A DNA stretch of 24,950 nt from a virus, in the IMG/VR virus record IMGVR_UViG_3300030333_007532, positions 1-24,950 of that record. One strand, given 5' to 3'. Shown here in pieces: positions 13,194-21,052 of the stretch (position 1 is its first letter; the number at the start of each line of letters is the position of its first letter). Position numbers and translations under genes: made by a program. The notes under the pieces are model-generated. The model saw only the letters and a list, made by a program, of their open reading frames with translations. It searched no databases and had not been told where the DNA came from.

Positions 13194-15164
13194 ATGAATA
13201 AAGAGACTCCAAAGAAAGCTCCTGTAAAGAGAACCAGAGCATCAAAAAAGCCTGAAGTCGAGCCCGCTGAGCCTTTGATGGTTTCTCTTGCTGTAGACGA
13301 GAGGAACATTTATCCAGACGCCGACAAGTCTACCAGAACAAGGCGAAACAAGACAGCTTCAATAGTTCGCACAGACAGATTTAAGAACATTGAGGACGGG
13401 CTAATCCCCTTCAAGTATACGAAGGATGTAACGAATAGCAGCGGAATTACGGTTAGAGATGCTGTAATTTTATGTCAAAAAGCTTATTACAATTTCGCTA
13501 TATTTAGAAACACTATTGATTTAATGACCGAGTTCACAACCGGAAACATATATTTCACTGGTGGCAGCAAAAGGGTGAACAAGTTTATTGAAGCCTTTTT
13601 CGATAAGATCAACCTAGTAGATTTCCAAAATAAGTTTTACAGAGAGTATTTTAGATCTGGTAATGTTTTTATTTACAGATTTGACTCAAAGATCGCTCCA
13701 GAAGATTTCCGTAAAATAAATCAAACTTTTGGGTCATCGCTTTTGGCTGATGATAACGACCTTATCGTCCCAAATAAGTACATTACTTTAAATCCATCTG
13801 ACATACAACTTACGGGTAATGTGACCTTTGTTAATCCAACATTCTACAAAGTTCTTACGGATTACGAGCTAGAAAGAGTAAGAAACCCACGAACAGAAGA
13901 AGACCTTGAGGTTTTCAACAGTTTAGATGACGCAACCAAGGATGCTATAAAGAAAGGTAAGAAGATAGGGTCTGTAAGAATCCCGCTGCCTACAGATAAG
14001 GTAAATGCAATATTTTACAAAAAACAAGATTATGAGCCCTTTGCAGTCCCGATGGGCTTCCCTGTTCTAGAGGATTTAAACTGGAAGTCTGAAATGAAAA
14101 AGATGGACATGTCGATAGCCAGAACAATGCAGCAATCCATACTGCTGGTAACCATGGGAGATACCCCAGATAAGGGAGGGATCAACCAAAGAAATCTATT
14201 GGCAATGCAGAAGCTTTTTCAAAACGAATCCGTTGGAAGGGTTTTGATAGCAGATTATACTACAAAAGCCGAATTTGTAGTCCCAAGAATTGCTGACTTG
14301 CTAGACCCAAGAAAGTACGAAATTGTCAACGAAGACATTCAAATAGGTCTTAATAATATTCTAACAAGCGGCGGCGAAAAGTATGCTAATATGCAAATTA
14401 AGATTAGCGTATTCGTAGAAAGACTCAAGCAAGCTAGAGAAGTATTTTTACAGGAGTTTCTAAAGCCAGAGATCAAAAGAATTTGCAAAAGCCTAGGGTT
14501 TAAAAATTTTCCGATCCCTAATTACGAAGATATAGATCTTTCTGATTCGTCTACCGCTGATAGAGTCTATACTAGATTGATAGAGCTCGGAGTTTTAACT
14601 CCAGAAGAAGGCATGGAGGCAATTCAGTCTGGAAGACTTCCAACTAGAGAGGAGTCGCTAGAAGCCCAAAAGGAATTCAAGGGATTGAAAGACGATGGTT
14701 TTTACGAGCCAATCATACTAAGAAAACAAGCCGCTTCCCAAAAAGCAAATATGCCCCAGCAAGAAGGAAGGCCGGAAGATGTCTCTACTCCCCTAAGCGA
14801 AGAAAGAAAATCTGCGCCTATAGGATTGGAAGCTTCTAAGGTTAATTTTAGCCTCAGTCAAGTTAAGGAAAATATGATAGCGGCCAATAAGCTTGAAGAC
14901 CATATACAAGTTCTACTCAAAAAGAAATTTTCCAAAAAGAGACTATCGAAAGACCAGAAGTCTGTTGCTTTTGATATATCTAAGATTGTCATGGCTAACG
15001 AGAAAAAAGAAGATTGGATCTCAGAAGCCAAACTATATGTAGACAAACCAGTAGATAAGAACCATAATATAGTAGAAGAGACTCAGTCTATAGCTTATGA
15101 GCATCAGCTAGATGACTGGTTGGCTAGTATTTTAAGAGAAAGTAAAGCAGAAGAAAATGAGTGA
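13194..15164 (+). CDS. Portal protein
   Basis: A 656-residue portal, the dodecameric ring at the head vertex through which DNA enters. A basic N-terminal tail (KKAPVKRTRASKK) is followed by the portal body: TVRDAVILCQKAYYNFAIFRNTI, FYREYFRSGNVFIYRF, NPSDIQLTG, the MKKMDMSIARTMQQS helix region, and the KYEIVNEDIQIGLNNILTSGG...QIKISVFVERLKQ stem/wing region typical of portals. The C-terminal 150 residues are charged and helical. It follows TerL with 27 bases between and overlaps the FtsZ-like gene by 8 bases (AAATGAGTGA), tying that gene to the head operon. Confidence 0.9.
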   Translation: MNKETPKKAPVKRTRASKKPEVEPAEPLMVSLAVDERNIYPDADKSTRTRRNKTASIVRTDRFKNIEDGLIPFKYTKDVTNSSGITVRDAVILCQKAYYNFAIFRNTIDLMTEFTTGNIYFTGGSKRVNKFIEAFFDKINLVDFQNKFYREYFRSGNVFIYRFDSKIAPEDFRKINQTFGSSLLADDNDLIVPNKYITLNPSDIQLTGNVTFVNPTFYKVLTDYELERVRNPRTEEDLEVFNSLDDATKDAIKKGKKIGSVRIPLPTDKVNAIFYKKQDYEPFAVPMGFPVLEDLNWKSEMKKMDMSIARTMQQSILLVTMGDTPDKGGINQRNLLAMQKLFQNESVGRVLIADYTTKAEFVVPRIADLLDPRKYEIVNEDIQIGLNNILTSGGEKYANMQIKISVFVERLKQAREVFLQEFLKPEIKRICKSLGFKNFPIPNYEDIDLSDSSTADRVYTRLIELGVLTPEEGMEAIQSGRLPTREESLEAQKEFKGLKDDGFYEPIILRKQAASQKANMPQQEGRPEDVSTPLSEERKSAPIGLEASKVNFSLSQVKENMIAANKLEDHIQVLLKKKFSKKRLSKDQKSVAFDISKIVMANEKKEDWISEAKLYVDKPVDKNHNIVEETQSIAYEHQLDDWLASILRESKAEENE

Positions 15165-16314
15165 CGTATCGCAAAATATAGGAGAATACAATTCAGACTC
15201 TGGATTGTCTTTTGATATAGAAATTCCAGATATTCCAATCCCAGAGCCAGAAGAGGAGGTTAAGAGTGAAGTTGAAGATAAGGTAGATGTAGCCTTCAAG
15301 TTTGCTTTCATTGGAGCTGGGCAAGGTGGCTCCAGAATTGCTGAAGCTTTTCATAGAGTGGGGTATAGGAAAGTTTGCGCTATTAATACAGCCCAACAAG
15401 ATTTAAACACATTAAAGCTAATTGAAAACAAGTTTTGTTTTGGCGAAGGTGGGGCTGGTAAAGACCCATTCAAAGCCGCTAAAACTTTTTCAGAATCAAA
15501 AGAAGACATCTTAGATTTTATGCGTAGATCTTTTGGTGACTCTTTCGATAGGATATTTGTTTGCGTTGGAGGCGGAGGAGGAACAGGCACTGGCACTATG
15601 ATTCAATTAGTTGATGCAGCTATTGAGTTGCAAGAGACGCTCGGAATAGATGTTCCAGTTGGGCTAATACTTTCCTTACCTAAAAAATCAGAAGGTAAAA
15701 AAGTAAACGCAAATGCGGCTACCTGCTTAGGGGACGCTTATGATTTAGTGGAGAAAGGCAAAGTCTCTCCTTTGATTTTAATCGATAACGAAAAAATCAC
15801 AAAAACTTACCCAAGACTCGCTGTTTCTAAATTCTGGGAAACTGCAAATATGAGTGTGGTAGGAGTTTTCCATTTATATAACTTAACTGCTTCAAAAGAT
15901 AGCACGTATACTTCTTTTGACTCAAACGACTTCAAACAAGTTCTAGATTCAGGCTTGATAATGTTTGGCGCTACCCCAGTTAAAGATTGGGAAGACCAAG
16001 TTAGCTTGGCTAGGGCAGTAAGAGACAATGTAAAGAAGGGAGTATTGTCTGGTGGAGTAGAGATCTCTACCGGAAACTCAGCTGGCGTCATTGTCATTGG
16101 CGGAAAAGAACAGTTAGATACAATTCCAGAATCACACTTAGATCAGGCTTTTGAACAGATTTCAAGATTGATGAGACCAAATAGCGTGCTCCACCGAGGA
16201 GTTTACGCTGGAGATAAATCAGGTCTAACAGTCTTCACCATGATAGGTGGCTTAGGCTCTCCAACGTCTAAAATAAAAGAGTTGGAGAAACTGGGCGATG
16301 TTCAGTCAGCTTGA
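15157..16314 (+). CDS. FtsZ/tubulin-family GTPase
   Basis: A GTP-binding cytoskeletal protein of 385 residues. An acidic, Pro-rich N-tail (about 1-45) precedes the fold. GAGQGGSR (53-60) is the first phosphate loop, FGEGGAGKDP (95-104) resembles the FtsZ GAGANP loop, and CVGGGGGTGTG (136-146) is the tubulin signature. LILIDNEKI (206-214) matches the FtsZ nucleotide-ring segment. Near residues 252-264 (TSFDSNDFKQVLD) lies the T7 loop region, where the usual acid may be Gln. A beta domain follows, ending at about 365, with no long C-terminal tail. Known phage tubulins (PhuZ, TubZ) position or segregate DNA. This one sits between portal and protease genes and next to a lipoprotein, so an assembly or membrane role is suggested. 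Confidence 0.85.
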   Translation: MSDVSQNIGEYNSDSGLSFDIEIPDIPIPEPEEEVKSEVEDKVDVAFKFAFIGAGQGGSRIAEAFHRVGYRKVCAINTAQQDLNTLKLIENKFCFGEGGAGKDPFKAAKTFSESKEDILDFMRRSFGDSFDRIFVCVGGGGGTGTGTMIQLVDAAIELQETLGIDVPVGLILSLPKKSEGKKVNANAATCLGDAYDLVEKGKVSPLILIDNEKITKTYPRLAVSKFWETANMSVVGVFHLYNLTASKDSTYTSFDSNDFKQVLDSGLIMFGATPVKDWEDQVSLARAVRDNVKKGVLSGGVEISTGNSAGVIVIGGKEQLDTIPESHLDQAFEQISRLMRPNSVLHRGVYAGDKSGLTVFTMIGGLGSPTSKIKELEKLGDVQSA

Positions 16315-16317
16315 TTT

Positions 16318-17094
16318 ATGAAATATTCTAAAGACGTTTTCTATACATTCGCTTTGTGTCTCGTTGTGGTGGCGGGATGCCGCACCCCTTTAGGCAACTT
16401 CAATAAGCAAAAAGAAGTTGTAGATAATATCCAAAAAAAAGAAGACGCTAACCAGCAAGAGCAAATAGAAAGCGGCCGAACTTTTGTTTATGCCGCCGAC
16501 CAAGCTTTACAAAAAGATCCTTCGCCATCTCCCCAGTCTAAGGTAGCCAAACAAATGACCACAAGGGGAGTCACAGCCCTTGGCCCGCCGCAAATGGAAA
16601 ACGCTATGAAGTCAGACCAAATGGTTACCGGCCTGCTTTCCACTGATCCTGCTGAAGTTAAAAAGGGCCAAGAAATTTTGGCGACAATGGATAAGAACTT
16701 GGTTGCTCTTCAAAATCAAAACAGACTTTTAAGGGGTCAGCTTGGAGATGCTCAAGCTAAATTAGATAAAGTAAACCAAGACAACGCGCTTCAAGCAACT
16801 AAGTACGCAAGTCTGATGGGCAAGGTGTATTGGATTATTGGGATAGTGATATTTATAGTAGTTTTAGTGATTGGATTTAAAATTGTAACAATGGTAGCTC
16901 CTTTTGCTATGCCAGCGACAGGCGCAACTGGCACACTATTGAAAGTCGTGCAAGGAATCCAAAAAGTCAGAGATCAGCATATGGGCGAGAAGCCAGAGAT
17001 GTTAAAACAGATTGACGAGCACCTAAGATCCCATCTAGACAAAAAAGATAGATGGATGATTGCTCAAGCAAAACAAAAACTTCACATGCTGTAG
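16318..17094 (+). CDS. Lipoprotein with coiled coil and transmembrane helix
   Basis: 258 residues. The N-terminal FALCLVVVAGC is a signal peptide with a lipobox and the lipidated C21. A Gln/Lys-rich helical region (about 30-65) and a coiled coil (about 125-165, NLVALQNQNRLLRGQLGDAQ) follow. A strong transmembrane helix WIIGIVIFIVVLVIGFKIV lies at about 172-190, and then a basic amphipathic C-terminus that would lie on the other side. A lipid anchor plus a later helix would put the coiled coil outside the cytoplasm and the tail inside, where it could meet the FtsZ-like protein. It starts 3 bases after that gene. Resemblance to a spanin is limited. Function unknown. Confidence 0.65.
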   Translation: MKYSKDVFYTFALCLVVVAGCRTPLGNFNKQKEVVDNIQKKEDANQQEQIESGRTFVYAADQALQKDPSPSPQSKVAKQMTTRGVTALGPPQMENAMKSDQMVTGLLSTDPAEVKKGQEILATMDKNLVALQNQNRLLRGQLGDAQAKLDKVNQDNALQATKYASLMGKVYWIIGIVIFIVVLVIGFKIVTMVAPFAMPATGATGTLLKVVQGIQKVRDQHMGEKPEMLKQIDEHLRSHLDKKDRWMIAQAKQKLHML

Positions 17095-17101
17095 TTCTTT
17101 G

Positions 17102-17112
17102 ATGTAAAGCTA
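17102..17112 (+). promoter_or_regulatory. Weak GTGTA-type element
   Basis: ATGTAAAGCTA, 14 bases before the ATG at 17127, in the only sizeable gap of the island. It is a near match to the promoter-like group. Confidence 0.3.
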
Positions 17113-17126
17113 TATAGGTTATTATT

Positions 17127-17780
17127 ATGTCTAGTATCGCAGATCAATTTAAGGGGCTCCCAATTGGTGAGCTTATCGCAAACCCACTTATCGCGGCTGC
17201 TCAAGCCCAAGGTAAATTAGCTGGAATAACGAAAGATTTTATTGAAGAAGTCGGACTTCAAAATACGGAGTCCGACCCAGACAAGGATCCAGTTCTTAAA
17301 GCAAGGACAGTCGATTTTGCTTACGACGCTATTGTAGAGGAAAAGCAAACCAACGGCGAGACGGTTACTAAAGTTGAGCCCAGAAAGATGCAAGTTCCAT
17401 TACTTAGCATAGTAAATACTCCTAATTTATCAGTTAAAAACGTCAAGATTGACTTCGACATGAAGGTGCAGTCTAGCAGTGAACACAAAGATTCAACCTC
17501 AGTTAAAGTCGACACATCAGTAAAATATGCAGCTTGGTGGTCTCCCGTTAGCGCCTCAATGACGGCTTCGGTAGCTAACAAAAGTGAGAACACTAGGAAG
17601 TCCGACAATTCTGCCAGATACACTGTCCATTGTGAAGCTAGGGATGATGGCGCGCCAGAAGGGCTCATGAAGGTTCTCGATATATTAGGAGATGCCATCA
17701 AGCCGACTGGCCCAACCGTTGCGAATACTAATAGCGGCAATAGCGGCAACAGTGGTGGCAGCGGCAGCAATAATCCATAA
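17127..17780 (+). CDS. DUF2589-family protein (copy 1)
   Basis: 217 residues. The start (GLPIGELIANPLIAAAQAQG, then ITKDFIEEVGL) and the later MQVPLLSIVNTPNLSVKNVKIDF have the layout of the bacterial DUF2589 family: an N-terminal amphipathic helix, then a beta domain with the fixed VPLL-S-I-V-N-T-P core. The C-terminus is a Gly/Asn/Ser-rich tail (about 195-217). The function of DUF2589 is not known. Chromosomal copies often occur as neighbouring paralogues, as here. The next gene is a divergent second copy 3 bases downstream. Its place next to the FtsZ-like gene and lipoprotein, inside a phage head operon, is unusual. Confidence 0.75.
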   Translation: MSSIADQFKGLPIGELIANPLIAAAQAQGKLAGITKDFIEEVGLQNTESDPDKDPVLKARTVDFAYDAIVEEKQTNGETVTKVEPRKMQVPLLSIVNTPNLSVKNVKIDFDMKVQSSSEHKDSTSVKVDTSVKYAAWWSPVSASMTASVANKSENTRKSDNSARYTVHCEARDDGAPEGLMKVLDILGDAIKPTGPTVANTNSGNSGNSGGSGSNNP

Positions 17781-17782
17781 AA

Positions 17783-18301
17783 ATGGGATTAACTAATTAT
17801 TCTCTTAAAACTAATTCACCTCCACCCGAACCACCAGAGCCCCCGTCTCAAGACGGGGGTGAAGGTGGGGGCGAACATTTAAATTCCTTAGACAAGCTAG
17901 TCCAAGCAATATACAACTCTGTCACTTACGCTCAAAGAAAAGTTGAAACTGAGCATTTAGCTAGAGTTATGTCTACATACTTCGATGACGAAGGTAACGC
18001 TAAGACCTTTAAAATCAACCTTCCGGGAAACAATGGCGATTTGACAGAAATGCACGTTCCCTTAATAACCTTAGCTAACAATTCGCATTTAGCTATAGAC
18101 GAATTAGAGATGGAGCTAGCAGTGCATCTTGGTGAGTTTGAAGACGAGTTAAGCAAAAACAATAATAAGTTAAGCGCCAGAATCACAGGAAGTAGAGCTC
18201 AAGACAACCTAACTAAGATAAAAATAAAGATGAAAGGCGAGAACGTTCCCGAAGGTTTAGCGAAAGTAAACGACCAATTAATAAAAATTTTACCCAATTA
18301 A
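17783..18301 (+). CDS. DUF2589-like protein (copy 2)
   Basis: 172 residues. A Pro-rich segment (SPPPEPPEPPSQ) and an acidic Gly-rich stretch precede the helix LDKLVQAIYNSVTYAQRKVE, which aligns with the N-terminal helix of copy 1. MHVPLITLANNSHLAIDELEMEL aligns with copy 1's MQVPLLSIVNTPNLSVKNVKIDF. A matching late GENVPEGLAKVND aligns with copy 1's DGAPEGLMKVLD. It is thus a divergent paralogue with a shorter linker. A strong GC-rich hairpin (17840-17859) lies inside its 5' coding part. It probably partners copy 1. Function unknown. Confidence 0.65.
   Translation: MGLTNYSLKTNSPPPEPPEPPSQDGGEGGGEHLNSLDKLVQAIYNSVTYAQRKVETEHLARVMSTYFDDEGNAKTFKINLPGNNGDLTEMHVPLITLANNSHLAIDELEMELAVHLGEFEDELSKNNNKLSARITGSRAQDNLTKIKIKMKGENVPEGLAKVNDQLIKILPN
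17840..17859 (+). other. GC-rich intragenic inverted repeat
   Basis: CCCCCGTCT and AGACGGGGG are perfect inverted arms about the centre CA, giving an 8-bp stem with a TCAA loop. No T run follows, so it is not a normal terminator. It encodes part of the Pro/Gly-rich N-terminus and could slow translation or transcription between the DUF2589 copies. Confidence 0.5.
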
Positions 18302-18322
18302 ATTCCAAAAAAACGCATAAAA

Positions 18323-18333
18323 GTGTATAATTA
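18323..18333 (+). promoter_or_regulatory. GTGTATAATTA promoter element
   Basis: Contains a perfect TATAAT (18326-18331). The start site would fall about 7 bases before the GTG at 18345, so this gene may have its own nearly leaderless transcript. Confidence 0.5.
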
Positions 18334-18344
18334 TTCTTGACGCT

Positions 18345-18839
18345 GTGAATAAAAGCAACGATAAATTAGAGCTCGAAGTCTCCGGTATTGTATACACCAA
18401 TAGGAGCGTCATAGAGATATCTAAAGATTCTTTTAGTCACGATCAACCTAACAAAGATTCAGGGGTAGTTAGTAGCGTCGAAATCGTTAACGCTTTAAAG
18501 GAAATAAGGGCTGAGGTCGCTAATGAATTTGGAAAGGTTAGCAATATCGATAAAATAAAGAGCGATTTTATTTCTTTTATAGAAGACCTGCCAAACAAAA
18601 AAGGAGATACCCCTAGGATTGTAATTGGATTATGTAAAACTTGGGACTATCTAATATACTCTTCTAGCGGCGAATACTCTAAATTTGCGGGATTATCTAA
18701 TTATAATCCCTCTGAAGAAAGAGAAAATAAGGTTTGGAGCCTGTTGGAAAAATACAATGTGGATTTAAGTTTAGGTGCAGAAGATCTTTATATAGGTGTA
18801 AAAAGAGAAACGGGGTTGTGGTTTGAGGAGCATATTTAA
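18345..18839 (+). CDS. Hypothetical protein in the FtsZ-like island
   Basis: I do not recognise this 164-residue protein. It is soluble and mixed alpha/beta in appearance, with KLELEVSGIVYTNRSVIEIS at the start, a helical VSSVEIVNALKEIRAEVANEFG, and a central PRIVIGLCKTWDYLIYSSSGEY. It has one Cys and no motif. The start is GTG at 18345, placed just after a TATAAT. The last codons carry the GAGGAG ribosome site of the protease gene, so the two are linked. A role with the DUF2589 pair is possible only by position. Confidence 0.6.
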   Translation: MNKSNDKLELEVSGIVYTNRSVIEISKDSFSHDQPNKDSGVVSSVEIVNALKEIRAEVANEFGKVSNIDKIKSDFISFIEDLPNKKGDTPRIVIGLCKTWDYLIYSSSGEYSKFAGLSNYNPSEERENKVWSLLEKYNVDLSLGAEDLYIGVKRETGLWFEEHI

Positions 18840-18840
18840 T

Positions 18841-20418
18841 ATGAAAAATCACAAATATACTACAATATTTAGCTCGACTGTAAAGCCGGTTATAAATGAA
18901 GATAAAGACAAGTATTTAGCTTTAGCTTCTATGGTTGAGCTAGAGAAGTTCATACCAGAAGTAGATACAGAGAAAAACATAGATTTACTTCCGGTTGCTT
19001 TCAATGCTTGCGTAGCTAACAGGGTCAACAAAAATGATGACGTTGTAGATAGCTCGGCTTCAGTTGAAATGTATAAGCATTTCATTAACAAGCCTATCAA
19101 TATTGAACATAATAGAGATAAGGTTATCGGAACTATTTTATCGGCCAGCTTCTCTGAATTTGGCACGGATGAACCCCTCACAGAAGAGGATGTAAAAGAC
19201 CGCAAATCTCCCTTTAATATTACCCTTGGTGGAGTGATATGGAGAACGGTCAATTCTAACGTCGCAAATGTCATAGAAAATTCAGGCGATCCAACAAGCC
19301 AAGATTATATGAAAATTAGCGCTAGTTGGGAGCTAGGTTTTTCAGAGTATGAAATAGTAGCTTTAGAAGGCGAAAATAAGAACATCGAGGACGGCAGAAT
19401 TATTGCCGAAGATGAGTCAATTGCTGAGTATAAAGAGCATTTAAGAGGTTTTGGAGGCTCTGGAAAACTTGAAAACGGAGAGAAAATATATAGGAAAGTA
19501 AAGGGTAATATTATACCCCTTGGAATAGGTCTAACAGAGACCCCTGCAGCAGACGTTAAAGGCGTCGCTGTGGCTAGCGAAAATGAAGACGAAAAACTAG
19601 CCGAAGAAAAGCCTGTGATACAGAAGGCTTCAGAGCTAGAAGAATCAAGAGAGAAACTGCTAGCTAATTTACACTCCCAAATAGAAAAAATTTCCCAAAA
19701 GGAAGAAAAAGATGTAAATAAACACATCGAGGTTCGCAAAATGAAAATAGAGAACATTAACGACATAACGGAAGATTCTCTGAAGACTCTCACTGCCTCT
19801 CAGATTTCTAGTTTCGTAGAGGAGGAACTCAAAAAGGCCTCTGAGAAATTTCATGAGGATAAAGTGAAGTTTGAAGAGGAAATTGAAAACAGCCAAGCCA
19901 AGTTCGGAGAACTTGAAAAGGTACACACGGAACTGAAGTCTGATTACGACAGCATCAAGGAAAAACTTGATACTTTAGAAGCCGAAAGAATTGAAAGAGA
20001 AAAGCAAGAGACTTTCAATTGCAGAATGGCTTCTTTAGATGAAGAGTACAACCTCGATGATGAAGACAGAGAAGTTATCGCTGCTCAAATCAAAGATTTG
20101 GACGACGAGGCTTACGCTTCATACAAAGAGACTTTAACGGTTCTTCTTAGATCCAAGACTAAAACAGCCGAAGCTTCTGAAGCTGAAGTTGTAGAAGTTG
20201 AAGCTTCTGAGAAGAAGGAAGAAACTCCTGCGGAAGAGGTTGAGGCCTCTGTCGAGGAGCAGAATGAAAACGTTGTTGAGGACGCTATCGATAATGCTGA
20301 AAAGATGAACGATTCTATTCCAGTATCCGCCGAAGCTTCTGAACCAACTGTTTTCGACAAATACAAACAAGCTTTCAACCTTGACCAGTTTGATTTTAAA
20401 GCTGGAAGAGGTCGATAA
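18841..20418 (+). CDS. Prohead protease-scaffold fusion
   Basis: About 525 residues. The N-terminal 200 are a herpesvirus/T4-type prohead protease: VNKNDDVVDSSA, then NKPINIEHNRDKVIGTILSA with the catalytic His (about H90), and YMKISASWELGFSEYEIVAL with the catalytic Ser in SAS (about 160-162). Residues about 255-430 are a charged coiled coil typical of scaffold. The C-terminus is very acidic with four EAS repeats (TEASEAE-like), then a conserved-looking FDKYKQAFNLDQFDFKAG end that may bind the capsid protein. The frame opens at a TTG at 18823, but GAGGAG ten bases before the ATG at 18841 fixes the start. It probably cleaves itself and the capsid protein after assembly. Confidence 0.85.
   Translation: MKNHKYTTIFSSTVKPVINEDKDKYLALASMVELEKFIPEVDTEKNIDLLPVAFNACVANRVNKNDDVVDSSASVEMYKHFINKPINIEHNRDKVIGTILSASFSEFGTDEPLTEEDVKDRKSPFNITLGGVIWRTVNSNVANVIENSGDPTSQDYMKISASWELGFSEYEIVALEGENKNIEDGRIIAEDESIAEYKEHLRGFGGSGKLENGEKIYRKVKGNIIPLGIGLTETPAADVKGVAVASENEDEKLAEEKPVIQKASELEESREKLLANLHSQIEKISQKEEKDVNKHIEVRKMKIENINDITEDSLKTLTASQISSFVEEELKKASEKFHEDKVKFEEEIENSQAKFGELEKVHTELKSDYDSIKEKLDTLEAERIEREKQETFNCRMASLDEEYNLDDEDREVIAAQIKDLDDEAYASYKETLTVLLRSKTKTAEASEAEVVEVEASEKKEETPAEEVEASVEEQNENVVEDAIDNAEKMNDSIPVSAEASEPTVFDKYKQAFNLDQFDFKAGRGR
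19741..20418 (+). CDS. Candidate nested scaffold start inside the protease gene
   Basis: An in-frame ATG at 19741 (MKIENINDITEDSLK) has GAGG 8 bases upstream and lies just before the coiled-coil scaffold half. It would make a 225-residue stand-alone scaffold, as lambda Nu3 is made inside gene C. The sequence ATGTAAATAAA (19712-19722), a loose match to the promoter-like elements, lies just upstream. Visible signals support it, but no direct proof exists. Confidence 0.4.
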   Translation: MKIENINDITEDSLKTLTASQISSFVEEELKKASEKFHEDKVKFEEEIENSQAKFGELEKVHTELKSDYDSIKEKLDTLEAERIEREKQETFNCRMASLDEEYNLDDEDREVIAAQIKDLDDEAYASYKETLTVLLRSKTKTAEASEAEVVEVEASEKKEETPAEEVEASVEEQNENVVEDAIDNAEKMNDSIPVSAEASEPTVFDKYKQAFNLDQFDFKAGRGR

Positions 20419-20449
20419 ACTAATTTTTAACTTATAGGAGACAAATATT

Positions 20450-21028
20450 ATGGCATCTACATGTGGTCTAAGACCTTTTAGAGATTATGATGAGCACGAC
20501 GTCGTGAATTTATTCTCGTTCAATAGTGCTACAAGCCTCCCGCAGAATAAAGGTACTTTTGTAACCATTTCTGCCGGATGGAACAACGCGTATACGGACG
20601 CATCGCTATCCACTTCATTGCAGGAAACTACTTTGTTGGGCGATGTTGGAGCTGCTTACGGTAACACCGTTTCTGAAAGATACGGTACTACTGCTCAAGT
20701 TGGCCCTACCGCTACGGGTGATTCGGCCCCTCTGGGGATGACACTGTACGATTGTAAGGAAACCGATGAAAACGGAGAGAAGCTCGTCTTCAATCCCCGT
20801 AAAGCTGCTGAAATGCAAGCTGTTGTCAGTGGTCAGGCAGTGCCTGTTGCCACTAAGGGCATCTTTGTTTACAGCGGTGTTGCTGGAACTCCAGCCATCA
20901 ATGGTTCCGCTTACGTTGGAACAGACGGTGTACTGAGCGCAACTGGTAACGCTAACGCGAAGGTAGTTGGTAAGTTCTTAGGTACAAAGGACGCATACAA
21001 TAACGTATTGTTTAAACTGGAACTCTAA
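20450..21028 (+). CDS. Head decoration-type protein
   Basis: 192 residues, beta-rich and Ala/Gly/Thr-rich, with an LRPFRDYDEHDVVNLFSFN start, a central GNTVSERYGTTAQVGPTATG and a conserved-looking end AKVVGKFLGTKDAYNNVLFKLEL. It lies between scaffold and major capsid genes, the usual place for head decoration or stabilising proteins of many tailed phages. The ATG at 20450 has TAGGAGA upstream. The call rests mainly on position, size and composition. A minor capsid protein is the main alternative. Confidence 0.65.
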   Translation: MASTCGLRPFRDYDEHDVVNLFSFNSATSLPQNKGTFVTISAGWNNAYTDASLSTSLQETTLLGDVGAAYGNTVSERYGTTAQVGPTATGDSAPLGMTLYDCKETDENGEKLVFNPRKAAEMQAVVSGQAVPVATKGIFVYSGVAGTPAINGSAYVGTDGVLSATGNANAKVVGKFLGTKDAYNNVLFKLEL

Positions 21029-21052
21029 TTTACATTTTAAGGAGAATTTATA

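Noticed and set aside
19305-19926. Long minus-strand open frames opposite the protease-scaffold gene
   Set aside because: They mirror the plus-strand coding bias, are Ser/Phe-rich, and have no signals. They are shadows of the real gene.
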